A stretch of 64,000 nt of DNA, taken from Calothrix sp. NIES-4101. GTDB taxonomy: Bacteria; Cyanobacteriota; Cyanobacteriia; Cyanobacteriales; Nostocaceae. The first letter of the stretch is position 1, and every line of letters starts with the position of its first letter. Positions 1 to 8,832 of this stretch are shown piece after piece. The notes below the pieces were generated by a model. The model searched no databases, was not told the DNA's origin, and saw only the letters and a program-made list of their open reading frames with translations. The DNA is taken from positions 5,940,794 through 6,004,793 of the forward strand of contig AP018280.1 of assembly GCA_004296455.1 (NCBI GenBank), read 5' to 3'. Made by a program: the position numbers and the translations under genes.

Positions 1-190
1 GCTGTGGATTCGCAAAAACTTCCATAACATCGCCTTCACCTTCACTCTGGACATTGCCATCGAAGGTATAAATGTAGCGAACACGACCTAAATCCGTTAG
101 CAACCGCCGCATATCCAATTTACTTACTATTACACCTGTGTTAATAATGCAGGGAGCTGGTATTTTTGTTTCAGGTAGATGGTGGCTCAT
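1..190 (-). CDS. Conserved hypothetical protein, N-terminal part only
   Basis: This is the first 63 codons of a minus-strand gene that runs off the left edge. It opens with ATG at 188-190 (MSHHLPETKIPAPC...) and stays open to base 1. The visible part contains a stretch reading LDMRRLLTDLGRVRYIYTFD. There is no signal peptide or membrane segment in the visible part. It resembles short conserved proteins found in many cyanobacteria, but I cannot assign a function. Confidence 0.6.
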   Translation of the reverse strand, partial: MSHHLPETKIPAPCIINTGVIVSKLDMRRLLTDLGRVRYIYTFDGNVQSEGEGDVMEVFANPQ

Positions 191-745
191 AGTTAAATAA
201 TAAATGCGCGAAGATAATTTGCAATACCGCTAAATATGAATGTTACAGCTTTGTTGACATTTAAATTTTAATTATTATCAATATGATTTTTAGTAACATA
301 GAGTTTTTACCTAACATCTTGTATCTAAATTATTAATCTAAAATCAAAAATGTAAATATTAAATTAAGTTAATCAAGCTATGGGCGTGCTCATTGATACA
401 ATAGCTGATTTTTTAGTGATGGCATAAGCATAACAAAATTTTCTACATGAGTTCCCTAGACAAGTGAATCTTTTTAAAAGCTTTAAAAAGATTGCCCTTA
501 CGAATCCGTAAATCACGATGTCAAAGTCTTGATTGGGATACTGCGGATAAGTCAAAGCCTGTTTCAATATAGAATCTATCTGGAGATACTTACGTAATCT
601 ATTTGTATAGGATAATGGCTTCTTAAAGAGTATATTTCTCTTTTGAGGAGAGAAGCTAAATATGTTCGGTTTTTGGTGATGACGAAGGACTGTTTTTAGG
701 CAGTTTTTGTCTCAATAATTATTGTTTAAATACCATGTTCCCAAA
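191..745. other. AT-rich intergenic region before cobS
   Basis: About 550 bases between two divergent genes, probably holding both promoters. Around 640-656 it has CTCTTTTGAGGAGAGAAG, which resembles the leader of the two DUF4360 genes, followed by a six-codon ATG...TGA frame at 661. I see no RNA gene and no cobalamin-riboswitch core. A 64-codon minus-strand frame at 373-567 looks fortuitous. Confidence 0.5.
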
Positions 746-1534
746 ATGACAAGTATTCGCCAGTGGTGCAAAGAGTTGCTATTAAGTTTTGTAGCCAGTA
801 TTTTATTTTATACTGCTATACCTTTGCCCTATTTAGAGAAATTGAATCAGGAATTAGATTTCCAAAAAGTAGCACAGTTTGCTCCAGGGATAGGATTAAT
901 AATTGGGGGAATATTAGCGCTATTTGATTTGCTACTGGCTTGGTTAGGTATACCGATTTTGACACGTAGTGTTTCTCTGGTATGTATTTGGCTGGCTTTA
1001 ACTGGAGGATTACATTTAGATGGGGCAATGGATACGGCTGATGGTTTAGCAGTTACCAATCCGGAGCGGAGATTGGCAGTCATGGCGGATAGTGCCACCG
1101 GTGCTTTTGGAGCAATGGTTGCAGTGGCAATTTCCCTGCTCAAAGTCGCAGGATTAACTGACATCGAAAATTACCGTTGGTTTGTGTTACTCGCTGCTGC
1201 TGGTTGGGGGCGTTGGGGACAAGTTTTAGCCATCGCCAAATATCCATACCTGAAACCAACAGGTAAGGGTGCATTCCACAAACAGGCAATACGCTCCGAT
1301 AAAGATGTATTCCCAGGATTACTATTGATGATTAGCTGGAGTATCTTACCAGTCATAATTAACCGCAATACCTTAGCCTTGAGTATAGTGACATTAATTG
1401 CGGGAATAGCGATCGCATTTATGACAGGTTTTTGGTTCAACCGCAAACTGGGAGGACATACAGGGGATACCTATGGTGCGGTTGTCGAATGGACAGAAGC
1501 TTTACTATTATGCGTAATCACTGTTGTTTTGTGA
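746..1534 (+). CDS. cobS: Adenosylcobinamide-GDP ribazoletransferase (cobalamin synthase)
   Basis: CobS joins adenosylcobinamide-GDP to alpha-ribazole (or its phosphate) near the end of cobalamin assembly and is an integral inner-membrane protein. The product is 262 residues from the ATG at 746, typical for the family. It shows the N-terminal FxTAIPLP motif, the [15 protein letters not shown] segment with the conserved acidic residues, and several hydrophobic helices, with [10 protein letters not shown] near the C-terminus. An in-frame TTG at 722 would add eight residues, but family members begin close to the ATG at 746. It stands alone here with no other cob gene next to it. The call is secure; the exact start is less so because no clear Shine-Dalgarno is present. 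Confidence 0.93.
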   Translation: MTSIRQWCKELLLSFVASILFYTAIPLPYLEKLNQELDFQKVAQFAPGIGLIIGGILALFDLLLAWLGIPILTRSVSLVCIWLALTGGLHLDGAMDTADGLAVTNPERRLAVMADSATGAFGAMVAVAISLLKVAGLTDIENYRWFVLLAAAGWGRWGQVLAIAKYPYLKPTGKGAFHKQAIRSDKDVFPGLLLMISWSILPVIINRNTLALSIVTLIAGIAIAFMTGFWFNRKLGGHTGDTYGAVVEWTEALLLCVITVVL

Positions 1535-1584
1535 TGCGGGGATGGGAAAAAATTATCCTAGCTTGCTGCGTCTGCCGAAATTTT

Positions 1585-2064
1585 CTACTTCATCGGTTGC
1601 AGTCGTGTCACCTTGAGTTTGAATGCACCAACTCCGGTTTCACCAAAAGAACGCACGCGCACCACATAACTGCCTGTCTCATTAATGCGTGTAAATAGTA
1701 AAGAATTGCTACTACCATCAGGGCCATCATCATTTTCTGCGATCGTTGAGCCATTTGGTGCCAGTAAGGTAATAATACTATCAAAACTGTCTGAGGAAAG
1801 GTCAATAGCTAAGTTTTCACCTTTATTCAACTTCACCATATAATCGCGAGCAAAGCCACCTTGTCCTGTGGGAATGTCTGTGTCTGTGAGGGAGTCACTC
1901 ACTTCATAGGTTGAAGGCAAAGGCAATGGATTATACATCTTAGCCGCTTGAGCAAAACTTGCATTTGTATTTGCACCAATCGCTAACAAAGTTACAGGAA
2001 TAAAAGTGATTTTTGTTAATAATTCTTTTACACAAAATGCAAAAATTCTGCTACTCATCCCCAA
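1585..2064 (-). CDS. Secreted PPC-domain (pre-peptidase C-terminal) protein
   Basis: The 159-residue product starts with a signal peptide: a hydrophobic segment ending ...NTNASFAQA near residue 40. The remainder is a single beta-sandwich PPC-type domain, with the usual pattern DSLTDTDIPTG, a LNKGENLAIDL strand, ITLLAPNGSTIAENDDG, and a final GSYVVRVRSFG...GAFKLKV segment. Such domains occur as accessory modules of secreted proteases and in small stand-alone cyanobacterial exported proteins, where they probably bind other proteins or glycans. No catalytic domain is present. It is convergent with cobS, 50 bases away. An alternative start is Met3. Confidence 0.75.
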   Translation of the reverse strand: MGMSSRIFAFCVKELLTKITFIPVTLLAIGANTNASFAQAAKMYNPLPLPSTYEVSDSLTDTDIPTGQGGFARDYMVKLNKGENLAIDLSSDSFDSIITLLAPNGSTIAENDDGPDGSSNSLLFTRINETGSYVVRVRSFGETGVGAFKLKVTRLQPMK

Positions 2065-2172
2065 GATTCTTCCCCAGTTTCAAGCGTAATCGTAATATTG
2101 GTTAATTATAGTTTTTCTCTACGTGGCTTGCCCAGGAATTTATCAAAACAAAATACAGTCCCAATTTCGCTT

Positions 2173-2895
2173 TTATGATTGTAATTTCATTCCTGCGGCA
2201 CATACAGCTAGTCCGATCGCGGATATACTTGCTGTACTAAGTGTTGTGATGGCTTCTCTGGCAGTCGCACCAGTAGTATAAATATCATCTATTAGCAGTA
2301 CGTAATCATGACGATGGCGAAGTAAATCTTCTCCAATTGCAAAAGCTGCGGCTAGATTTTTTTGACGCTGTGTGTTTGTGAGAGAATGTTGTGCTTCGGT
2401 GACGCGTACCCTTTGTAATCCATTTACTCTCAATTGTAGTCCAGTCATTTCGCAGAAACTCTCGGCAATCAGTGCAGCTTGGTTAAAACCCCTGGATTTC
2501 AGCTTGCTTGGATGAAGCGGAATCGGCACAACAGCAATTTTTTTCTCAGTCGAGGGTAAATTTTGCAACCAAGCCTCACCTAAATAATGACCCAGAGGAC
2601 GGGCAATATCTGGACAATCATTATATTTCATAACTGCGATCGCTCTTTTCAATATGCCACCATAAGCGCCCCAAGCAAAAACAGGTGTTTCTTGTTGCCA
2701 CAAGCGACAAGGTTCATTTAATTGACATTTTTGTAGCTGTTTGCTACAGCTAGGGCAAAATTCCTGTGGAGTTGGACGTTGACAGAGAGGACAATTTGAT
2801 TGCGTAAAAAGATTAAAAAAATGTTTTAGAGGTTTTTTAAAAATCAGCATGGGCACAGGAAAATAGGGAGCGGCAATCAGCAAAAAAATTAACAA
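2173..2895 (-). CDS. comF: ComF-family phosphoribosyltransferase-like protein
   Basis: The 240-residue protein has an N-terminal zinc-binding module (C35, C38, C47, C50) followed by a type I phosphoribosyltransferase domain with the PRPP loop LLIDDIYTTGAT at 200-211. This is the ComF/GntX architecture, linked in other bacteria to natural DNA uptake. The frame overlaps the upstream acetyltransferase gene by seven bases. An internal Met16 (MLIFKKPLKHFF) lies outside the overlap and would remove an odd hydrophobic leader, so it may be the true start. Family assignment is firm; a role in competence here is inference. Confidence 0.88.
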   Translation of the reverse strand: MLIFLLIAAPYFPVPMLIFKKPLKHFFNLFTQSNCPLCQRPTPQEFCPSCSKQLQKCQLNEPCRLWQQETPVFAWGAYGGILKRAIAVMKYNDCPDIARPLGHYLGEAWLQNLPSTEKKIAVVPIPLHPSKLKSRGFNQAALIAESFCEMTGLQLRVNGLQRVRVTEAQHSLTNTQRQKNLAAAFAIGEDLLRHRHDYVLLIDDIYTTGATAREAITTLSTASISAIGLAVCAAGMKLQS

Positions 2896-3374
2896 TTTAT
2901 TTGTTTACAATAAACGCGATCGCATCTTAGAGTTTCTATCCCTGTGGCTGGTACATAACCATTTTTTTCGTACATTTGTACAGCTTCTTGGAGAATACTA
3001 GCGGTTTCAATCCAAATTTGTTCAAAACCACGAGATGCGATCGTTTCTTCTAGAAGTTGTAACAAATATTTCCCTAAACCCAAACCGCGAATTTGCGGTA
3101 AAAAGTACATTTTCCTAATTTCGACTGCCTTTTGCCCCCGTTCTATCGGGTAATATGCTCCAGTTCCGACTATTTGATTTTGGTATTCAATTACCCAAAA
3201 TTCTCCGCCAGTTTCTAAGTAGGATTTCTCAACTTGCAGCACATCCCTGTCAGCACCATCAGCTTCCCAACCCAATCCATATTCTGCCAGAACCGAACGA
3301 ATGACTTCCGCAGCATTTTGTCTATCTTTTGGTTCCCAAGAACGAATTAGAAAGTCTTGATAAAATTGATTCAT
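2889..3374 (-). CDS. GNAT-family N-acetyltransferase
   Basis: The 161-residue protein is a single GNAT domain. It shows the acetyl-CoA-binding motif A (RKMYFLPQIRGLGLGKYLL, with the R/Q-x-x-G-x-G/A pattern), a preceding beta strand (IVGTGAYYPIE), and the C-terminal YEKNGYVP signature. GNAT enzymes transfer an acetyl group from acetyl-CoA to an amine; the substrate cannot be told from sequence. It lies head-to-tail with comF (seven-base overlap) and 26 bases after the ROK gene, so the three may be co-transcribed. Confidence 0.85.
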   Translation of the reverse strand: MNQFYQDFLIRSWEPKDRQNAAEVIRSVLAEYGLGWEADGADRDVLQVEKSYLETGGEFWVIEYQNQIVGTGAYYPIERGQKAVEIRKMYFLPQIRGLGLGKYLLQLLEETIASRGFEQIWIETASILQEAVQMYEKNGYVPATGIETLRCDRVYCKQINC

Positions 3375-3400
3375 AAAACCTGAAAATCTAACTTGAATCT

Positions 3401-4288
3401 CTAAATTTTCACTTTTGTAAAAGCTAGTTTTGCCGCCCCCAACATTCCCGCCGCATTACCTAACTCTGCTGGTAAAATCTGTAAACCAACACGCGATGTG
3501 ATAAAAACTCTGCGTTCAATCTCTGCTTTCGCAGTTGGTAAGAAAAACTTGGCACTTGCACTAATCCCACCACCCAACAAAATCGCCTCCGGTGTGAGTA
3601 CGTAAATTAAACTCGATAAACCAATACCTAAATTCCGTCCATATTCTTGCCAAAACTCTAACGCTGTAACATCACCTTTCTCTGCCAAAACTGCTAATTC
3701 CGCCGGTTCTTTGCCCGTAAGCCGGCGAATCGCCCGAATAGACGTAGATTGCTCCAAAGAACCATTGTTACCACTATTACACTCATGCCCATCTGGGTAC
3801 AAATTAATTAATCCCAATTCCCCAGCTGCACCGTAATGTCCAATAAATAATTTACCGTCAATAAAAATAGCTCCTCCAACACCAGTTCCCAAAGTGAGGA
3901 GAATAAAATTTTTAAACCGATTGCCAGCACCCAACCAAGCTTCACCCAAACCCGCACAATTGGCATCGTTAGCGAGAATAGTTGGTTTACCAGTTTTTGC
4001 TTCCAACCATGCCGCCAAAGGCACATCACGCCATCCAGGCAGGTTAATCGAAACTAGAGCAATACGTCCTTCTGGATCACTTGGTCCTGGCATTCCCACA
4101 CCGATCGCGATACTTTTATTATCAGGGTCAAGTTGAGCGATCGCAGCAACTAACACGTCCAAAACAGGCTCCGGCATTGCTGGCTGGGGAGTCTCCACTG
4201 TCAAAGACTTTATACAAGTTCCATCAACAGTAAACCTCCCCAATTTGATTGCTGTTCCCCCTAAATCAATTCCTATTACTTCTGTCAT
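3401..4288 (-). CDS. ROK-family sugar kinase, probable glucokinase
   Basis: The 295-residue product begins with the phosphate-binding DLGGT at 8-12 and carries LTLGTGVGGAI, ILANDANCAGLGE and the GHYGAAGELG motif of ROK proteins. It is kinase-length and has no N-terminal DNA-binding domain, so it is an enzyme rather than a repressor, most likely phosphorylating glucose or a related sugar with ATP. The usual zinc site CxCGxxGCxE reads CNSGNNGSLE here, so two of three cysteines are serines; my recollection is that this form is common in cyanobacterial members. It lies upstream of the GNAT and comF genes on the same strand. Confidence 0.85.
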   Translation of the reverse strand: MTEVIGIDLGGTAIKLGRFTVDGTCIKSLTVETPQPAMPEPVLDVLVAAIAQLDPDNKSIAIGVGMPGPSDPEGRIALVSINLPGWRDVPLAAWLEAKTGKPTILANDANCAGLGEAWLGAGNRFKNFILLTLGTGVGGAIFIDGKLFIGHYGAAGELGLINLYPDGHECNSGNNGSLEQSTSIRAIRRLTGKEPAELAVLAEKGDVTALEFWQEYGRNLGIGLSSLIYVLTPEAILLGGGISASAKFFLPTAKAEIERRVFITSRVGLQILPAELGNAAGMLGAAKLAFTKVKI

Positions 4289-4320
4289 GGATTAATTGTT
4301 CATAACTACAAGTCACATAG

Positions 4321-4494
4321 TTAATAGTTAATAGGTGATTTGGGCACGGCAGCAACATAATTCACAGACAGAGGACGCACAGTTGTTTGTGCGTGCAAAG
4401 AGGTTACAGGTGTACCTCTGAGAATACTAGTCAGTGCCACGGAAAGCATAAATCCACCAGCCGCAGCCGCAATTAACGAAAACTTATCTTTCAC
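4321..4494 (-). CDS. Small hypothetical protein with N-terminal hydrophobic segment
   Basis: A 57-residue frame starts with GTG at 4492-4494 and has an AGAGAG ribosome-binding-like sequence about six bases upstream. The product begins with a short basic stretch (KDK), then an Ala/Leu-rich hydrophobic segment (LIAAAAGGFMLSVALTSIL), then a polar tail ending PINY. This looks like a signal anchor or exported small protein. It is 32 bases upstream of the ROK gene and on the same strand. No known family is recognised and it could be a chance frame. Confidence 0.4.
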   Translation of the reverse strand: MKDKFSLIAAAAGGFMLSVALTSILRGTPVTSLHAQTTVRPLSVNYVAAVPKSPINY

Positions 4495-4547
4495 ACAAAA
4501 CTCTCTGTTAAAAATACAACAAATAATGCTAACTCATAAAAAGTAGA

Positions 4548-4690
4548 GAATGGGGAGAAGGAAAGATGGGGAGAGTGGGAGAGTGGGAGACGCGGAGATG
4601 GAGATTAATAAAATAAATCTCTTTCTTCCTTGTCACCGCATCCCCGCGTCACCGCGTCACGATATCCCCGTGTCCCTGCATCCTGCATTT
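4548..4690. repeat. G-arm/C-arm dispersed repeat, copy 1 (STRR-like)
   Basis: The left arm is a purine run built from GGGGAGA / GTGGGAGA units, the middle is AT-rich, and the right arm is built from CACCGC / ATCCCCGCGTC units. The arms are roughly complementary, so a transcript could fold into a long imperfect hairpin. It ends about ten bases from the stop codon of the minus-strand permease gene. Related copies are at 21065, 23554 and 61524. Confidence 0.7.
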
Positions 4691-4699
4691 ACCCAGAAA

Positions 4700-5593
4700 C
4701 TAACGGATACTATTTTGTTTCCGCAAGCGAGGATTGACAAACTCATTTAAACCCTCACCAAACAGGGATAACCCGACAACCATTAAAGTCATTGCCAAAC
4801 CAGGAAATAAAGCCGTCCACCAAATACCCGTTGGTAAAGCTTCCAAAGCCTGCCTTAAATCATGCCCCCATTCCGGTACTGATTCGGGAAGTCCCAAACC
4901 CAGAAAACCCAAACCACCTAATACCAAAATCGCATCAGCCGCATTCAGGGTAAAGAGTACGGGTACACTTTGAATCACGTTAAAAAATAAATATTTAGAT
5001 AATACCTGCCAAGTATTTGCCCCCATTGCCTGCGCGGCTTCGATAAATACTTCCGTTTTGACGCTGACTGTGTGATTACGGACAACACGGTAATACTGGG
5101 GAATATAAGCAATACTAATTGCGATCGCAGCATTTAAAATCCCTCTGCCGACCACAAATGCTAGTGTCACCGATAGCAACATCCCAGGCAAAGTATAAAT
5201 ACTATCCATAATAAATAGCAGGATTTTATCTAGTCTGCCGCCAATATAACCACTCAGCATTCCCAACGGCACACCCACAACCATACTTAAGGCAGTTGCT
5301 AAGAATACCACCTGTAAGGCTGCCTGTGCGCCAAATAAAGTCCGCGAAAATACGTCATAACCCAGACGACTTGTACCAAACCAATGTTTCCCAGAAGGTG
5401 GGAGGTGAATATCATTTGCCAAAGCGTCTGATGGGTTTTGGATTAATCCCAATACTTGAAGCACTGGTGTGAAAAAAGCTAAAAATATAAAAAATAAAGT
5501 TAATCCCAATCCAATCAGCATCAGCTTTTGAGAAAGGCTAGAAGTTTTTGGCAGCCGCAAAAACTTTGGTGATGGACTTTTTGTAACAGCCAT
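4700..5593 (-). CDS. Peptide/nickel-type ABC transporter permease (OppC/DppC-like)
   Basis: The 297-residue inner-membrane protein has an N-terminal OppC-type leader helix, the periplasmic segment GKHWFGTSRLGYDVFSR typical of OppC/DppC permeases, then about five further helices. The permease EAA loop reads EAAQAMGANTWQV. It would pair with an OppB-like permease, an ATPase and a binding protein to import oligopeptides, but none of these is adjacent, so this is an isolated subunit, as is common in cyanobacteria. Substrate is uncertain. Confidence 0.88.
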   Translation of the reverse strand: MAVTKSPSPKFLRLPKTSSLSQKLMLIGLGLTLFFIFLAFFTPVLQVLGLIQNPSDALANDIHLPPSGKHWFGTSRLGYDVFSRTLFGAQAALQVVFLATALSMVVGVPLGMLSGYIGGRLDKILLFIMDSIYTLPGMLLSVTLAFVVGRGILNAAIAISIAYIPQYYRVVRNHTVSVKTEVFIEAAQAMGANTWQVLSKYLFFNVIQSVPVLFTLNAADAILVLGGLGFLGLGLPESVPEWGHDLRQALEALPTGIWWTALFPGLAMTLMVVGLSLFGEGLNEFVNPRLRKQNSIR

Positions 5594-5724
5594 GTAAATT
5601 AGAAATTATTAGTTAGGAGTTATGAGTTTAGAGTATTAGAATATTTCGAGTGTTTTGTCAATGAATGTATATATAAATTATGTATTGAATTATATACAAG
5701 TATGTAGTCAGTATCGACTACAAC

Positions 5725-5754
5725 AAAAATCGCCCATGTTTTCAAGCATAGGCG
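5725..5754 (-). terminator. Likely intrinsic terminator for the NTRC gene
   Basis: Read on the minus strand, an eight-pair stem (CGCCTATG / CATGGGCG, one wobble) with an eight-base loop is followed by ATTTTTG. It lies about 90 bases past the stop codon of the thioredoxin reductase gene, after the longer hairpin at 5770-5819. Confidence 0.55.
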
Positions 5755-5769
5755 GTAAATCTGTCAATA

Positions 5770-5819
5770 ATTTAGGGTGAATAATTTAGTACATATTGAC
5801 CTAAATTATTCACCTAAAT
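5770..5819. repeat. Long AT-rich inverted repeat 3' of NTRC
   Basis: ATTTAGGGTGAATAATTTAG at 5770-5789 pairs with CTAAATTATTCACCTAAAT at 5801-5819, with one bulged base and an 11-base loop. It starts 25 bases past the NTRC stop codon. It could stabilise the mRNA end or be a remnant of a small mobile repeat. Confidence 0.6.
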
Positions 5820-5843
5820 ATTGCATATTTGTTTAATATTCAA

Positions 5844-7223
5844 TTAAATATGACTCTCAATCAACAAGCGATATTCACTCTTTTGCTTCACGCCTTTAAC
5901 TTCCTTCAACAATTCCTTATCCTTAAAGAACTGCACCGTTGGCGTACCAGTAACCCCTGCATTCTCCGCAATGTCCCTATCCGCGTCAATATCAATTTCG
6001 ACAAAGTGAATCCTGCCATCAAACTCATCCACCACCTTATTTAATATGGGTTTGAGGGTATGACAAGGCCCGCAACCAGGAGATACATATTTAACAACAA
6101 GTAGGCGATCGCTTTCATGGAATAATTTTCTCAATGCCAAACCACCTTGATGTCGGGTGATATTCACGTCAAATTCCACGGAAACGCTTTGCTGCACCTG
6201 TTGCTGATGCTCCATCTCGTTATCAGAAGTGTGGGGAATTTGTTTAAATTCTTGAATCAACCCACTTGCTGATAACCAACGTTCCGCGAGCATCGCCGCC
6301 GCACAACCAGAACCTGCGGCTGTAATCGCTTGACGGTATTCGTGATCTTGGACATCACCGGCGGCAAAAACTCCGGCAACACTGGTTTCTGGGGAACCGG
6401 GTTTGGTGACGATGTACCCGACTTCATCGAGTTCTATTTGTCCCTGAAATAAAGATGTGTTGGGTTTATGCCCGATCGCATAAAATAATCCTTTCGCCTT
6501 GACAATGCTTTCCTCACCCGTCTGACTGTTGCGAATTTTCACCCCTTCCATATATCCGTTTCCAAAAATATCTACCGCTTCCGTGTTCCAATGTACTTGG
6601 ATTTTGGGGTTACTTAAAACACGGTCTTGCATTGCCTTCGATGCTCGCATTTGTTGCGATCGCACCAATAAATTTACCTTGGAACCATATTTGGTTAGGT
6701 AAATTGCCTCTTCTGCCGCCGAGTCACCTGCCCCAATCACAGCTAATTCCGCACCGTGAAAAATCGGGGTGGCTCCGTCACAAATCGCACAGGCAGAAAT
6801 TCCCCGACTCCAAAATTCATGTTCACTGGGTAAACCCAACCGCTTCGCTGTCGCCCCAGTAGCAATAACAATGCTATGTGTCTTAAATTCTCTCTCTTCG
6901 GAACGTACAGTAAATGGACGCTGACTAAGATCGACGGAAATCACATCCTCTGTATATAACTCCGCTCCCCAACGCTCCGCCTGCGCCTTCATATTATCCA
7001 TTAATTCTGGCCCCGTTATCCCTGCCGGAAATCCAGGAAAATTCTCAACTTCCGTTGTCGTCATCAATTGTCCACCAGGCAAACCCCCAGCCTGAAAACC
7101 TTCAAAGACAACAGGCTTAAGGTTAGCCCGCCCTGCATAGATAGCAGCAGTATAGCCTGCGGGACCTGAACCAATTATTACTAAGTTTTCTATTTTCGGA
7201 CTTTCTACTGCGAGACTTGTCAT
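5844..7223 (-). CDS. ntrC: NADPH-thioredoxin reductase with fused thioredoxin domain (NTRC type)
   Basis: The 459-residue protein is an NADPH-dependent thioredoxin reductase fused to its own thioredoxin. The reductase part (about 12-325) has the FAD motif [10 protein letters not shown], the NADPH motif GAGDSAAEE, the redox pair C145-x-x-C148 (CAICDG) and the second FAD motif GVFAAGDV. A linker leads to a thioredoxin domain (about 345-459) with C384-G-P-C387. This is the NTRC architecture of chloroplasts and many cyanobacteria, which reduces 2-Cys peroxiredoxin and tunes redox metabolism using NADPH. Length and both active sites are intact. The symbol is also used for an unrelated nitrogen regulator. 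A terminator-like hairpin follows the gene. Confidence 0.95.
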   Translation of the reverse strand: MTSLAVESPKIENLVIIGSGPAGYTAAIYAGRANLKPVVFEGFQAGGLPGGQLMTTTEVENFPGFPAGITGPELMDNMKAQAERWGAELYTEDVISVDLSQRPFTVRSEEREFKTHSIVIATGATAKRLGLPSEHEFWSRGISACAICDGATPIFHGAELAVIGAGDSAAEEAIYLTKYGSKVNLLVRSQQMRASKAMQDRVLSNPKIQVHWNTEAVDIFGNGYMEGVKIRNSQTGEESIVKAKGLFYAIGHKPNTSLFQGQIELDEVGYIVTKPGSPETSVAGVFAAGDVQDHEYRQAITAAGSGCAAAMLAERWLSASGLIQEFKQIPHTSDNEMEHQQQVQQSVSVEFDVNITRHQGGLALRKLFHESDRLLVVKYVSPGCGPCHTLKPILNKVVDEFDGRIHFVEIDIDADRDIAENAGVTGTPTVQFFKDKELLKEVKGVKQKSEYRLLIESHI

Positions 7224-7541
7224 AACTAATTATATAAACTCATACCGACTTCACTTAACCTAGTTTAACACAATTTTCAGGTTGTCAAGTAGATAGGGAA
7301 TAGGAAGGTAAGATTAGGGCTTAACTATCGTGCGATCACTTTTCGCATATCATGTCATGTAAAGTTTATCAATCAGCAATAAGACTTTGATGAGGAGATG
7401 AGGCAAAATAATAGTAGGTTCAAGAATTAAAGATGAAGAAATCTGTGCTCAGATCAGGTAATTTCAAGTGGAAATTGTGAATAACACCAAAAATATCTCG
7501 ATATAGATTTTTTAAATATTTTTCTCAAAAACAGAAAACTC
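7224..7541. other. Intergenic region before the first DUF4360 gene
   Basis: About 320 bases between divergent genes. It probably holds the NTRC promoter and the promoter of the gene at 7565. I see no RNA gene or clear repeat in it. Confidence 0.4.
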
Positions 7542-7559
7542 TCTTTTGAGGAAGGAAGG
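7542..7559 (+). promoter_or_regulatory. Conserved leader/ribosome-binding segment, copy 1
   Basis: TCTTTTGAGGAAGGAAGG ends five bases before the ATG at 7565 and is identical to the segment before the paralogue at 8833. It contains a strong GGAAGG Shine-Dalgarno. Conservation upstream of the ribosome-binding part hints at a shared post-transcriptional control or simply a recent duplication. Confidence 0.6.
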
Positions 7560-7564
7560 GGAGT

Positions 7565-8149
7565 ATGAATAATAAATATTTCCAGAAAACACCGATCACA
7601 TTGCTACAAGGTTTGCTAGCAACATTTGTATTCATGACAACTTCTCTAGGTTTAGCTTTTGCAGCACCAAAAGTTGAAGTATTTGGTGCTAAATATGGTG
7701 GTAGTGGTTGCCCTGGAGGAACTGCTAGTATTAGTTTTAGCCCTAATGGTCAAAAGCTAACTATTCGATTTAATCAGTTTATAGCCCGTGGAAACAAACC
7801 CAACGAAAGTCGTAAAAACTGTAATCTGACCATCCCAGTTAGAGTACCTAAAGGCTATCAAGTTTCCCTCAACAATGCCAGTTATCGGGGCAATGTCGCT
7901 CCTAGAACCACTGGTAAGTTAAGAGCAGAATACTTTTTTGCTGGTCAACCTGGGTCTATTTTTTCTCGGGCATTTACAGGAAAACGTGAATATAACGTTC
8001 GAGATAGTTTAAGAAATAAAACTAATGTCTGGTCGCGTTGTGGTGATAGCGTCAACATGCGGGTGAATAGTTCTATGATTGCCCAGGGGCAAGGAACAGC
8101 AACTGTTGAACGAATGCTGGCTGATATCGGCATGAGAGCCTGCAAATGA
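7565..8149 (+). CDS. Secreted DUF4360 protein, copy 1
   Basis: The 194-residue product has a signal peptide (hydrophobic run ending SLGLAFA-APK near residue 34). The mature part shows DUF4360 traits: YGGSGCPGGTASISFSPNGQ near the start, a NCNLTIPVRVPKGYQ segment, RAEYFF, and a late WSRCGDSVNMRVN motif, with four to five cysteines that could form disulfides. DUF4360 proteins are exported, of unknown function, and occur in fungi, actinomycetes and cyanobacteria. It is duplicated at 8833, with about the same length and a closely similar sequence. Start is set by the strong ribosome-binding site five bases upstream. Confidence 0.85.
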   Translation: MNNKYFQKTPITLLQGLLATFVFMTTSLGLAFAAPKVEVFGAKYGGSGCPGGTASISFSPNGQKLTIRFNQFIARGNKPNESRKNCNLTIPVRVPKGYQVSLNNASYRGNVAPRTTGKLRAEYFFAGQPGSIFSRAFTGKREYNVRDSLRNKTNVWSRCGDSVNMRVNSSMIAQGQGTATVERMLADIGMRACK

Positions 8150-8809
8150 AATATTCATCCTTGTGTTTAGATTTGTAATAAGGTATTGCAAGTAATAATA
8201 ATTCTCCAAAAAAGCAACGGGTGAGGACACGGGGGAATACAGAGTTTTATAGGTTACTGGATTTTAGAGAAACGGTACAAGATTATAAATGAAAAAGAAT
8301 CTGTTCTCCTTCATAAATTGCAAAGTTAACAACAGTGAACTCTTAATCTTGAGTTAATTTTTTCTGAGAATGCTAAGTTTATTTACTACTTCATATTTAC
8401 TCTGAAGGTAAGTATTAGAATAGGAATGTAAAAGGTAATTTATTAGATAGTATGGAAATTTGAATTACCTCCTGAATTATTTTATCAAGTATTCAAGTCT
8501 TGGTGCTGTGAATTGCTTACTTAAGGTGAATATAAAGCTAGACAGTTACTAGTACACAAGAGGGTAGATTGGGAAAAATATCTTAATCTCTTGAATGGTT
8601 TAATGATAATTTATGAATTATTAAATGAATTATTAAATAAATTATTTGAGGTTTATGTGTTTGGTTTCAATATTATTGAGCCAGTATACTATTAATCTCC
8701 AATCATTATCCTCAAACAATTAAAAATTGAATTATCTTCTGCAATAGAGGCAGGAATTCAATTGAAAACGCAGAATTTTCCAAGTTTTTTGTTCAAACAC
8801 TGAGTACTT
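8150..8809. other. AT-rich intergenic region between the DUF4360 paralogues
   Basis: About 660 bases with no convincing gene. At 8613-8647 there are three tandem copies of a 12-base unit (ATGAATTATTAA, the third imperfect). The spacer probably holds the promoter of the second paralogue. Confidence 0.45.
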
Positions 8810-8827
8810 TCTTTTGAGGAAGGAAGG
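8810..8827 (+). promoter_or_regulatory. Conserved leader/ribosome-binding segment, copy 2
   Basis: An 18-base copy identical to that at 7542-7559, placed at the same distance (five bases) from the start codon of the second DUF4360 gene. Confidence 0.6.
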
Positions 8828-8832
8828 TTAGT

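Noticed and set aside
373-567. 64-codon minus-strand frame before cobS
   Set aside because: No ribosome-binding site, no recognisable domain, and AT-rich composition; likely fortuitous.
580-745. Cobalamin riboswitch before cobS
   Set aside because: The conserved GCCACTG B12 box and surrounding helices are not present in this stretch.
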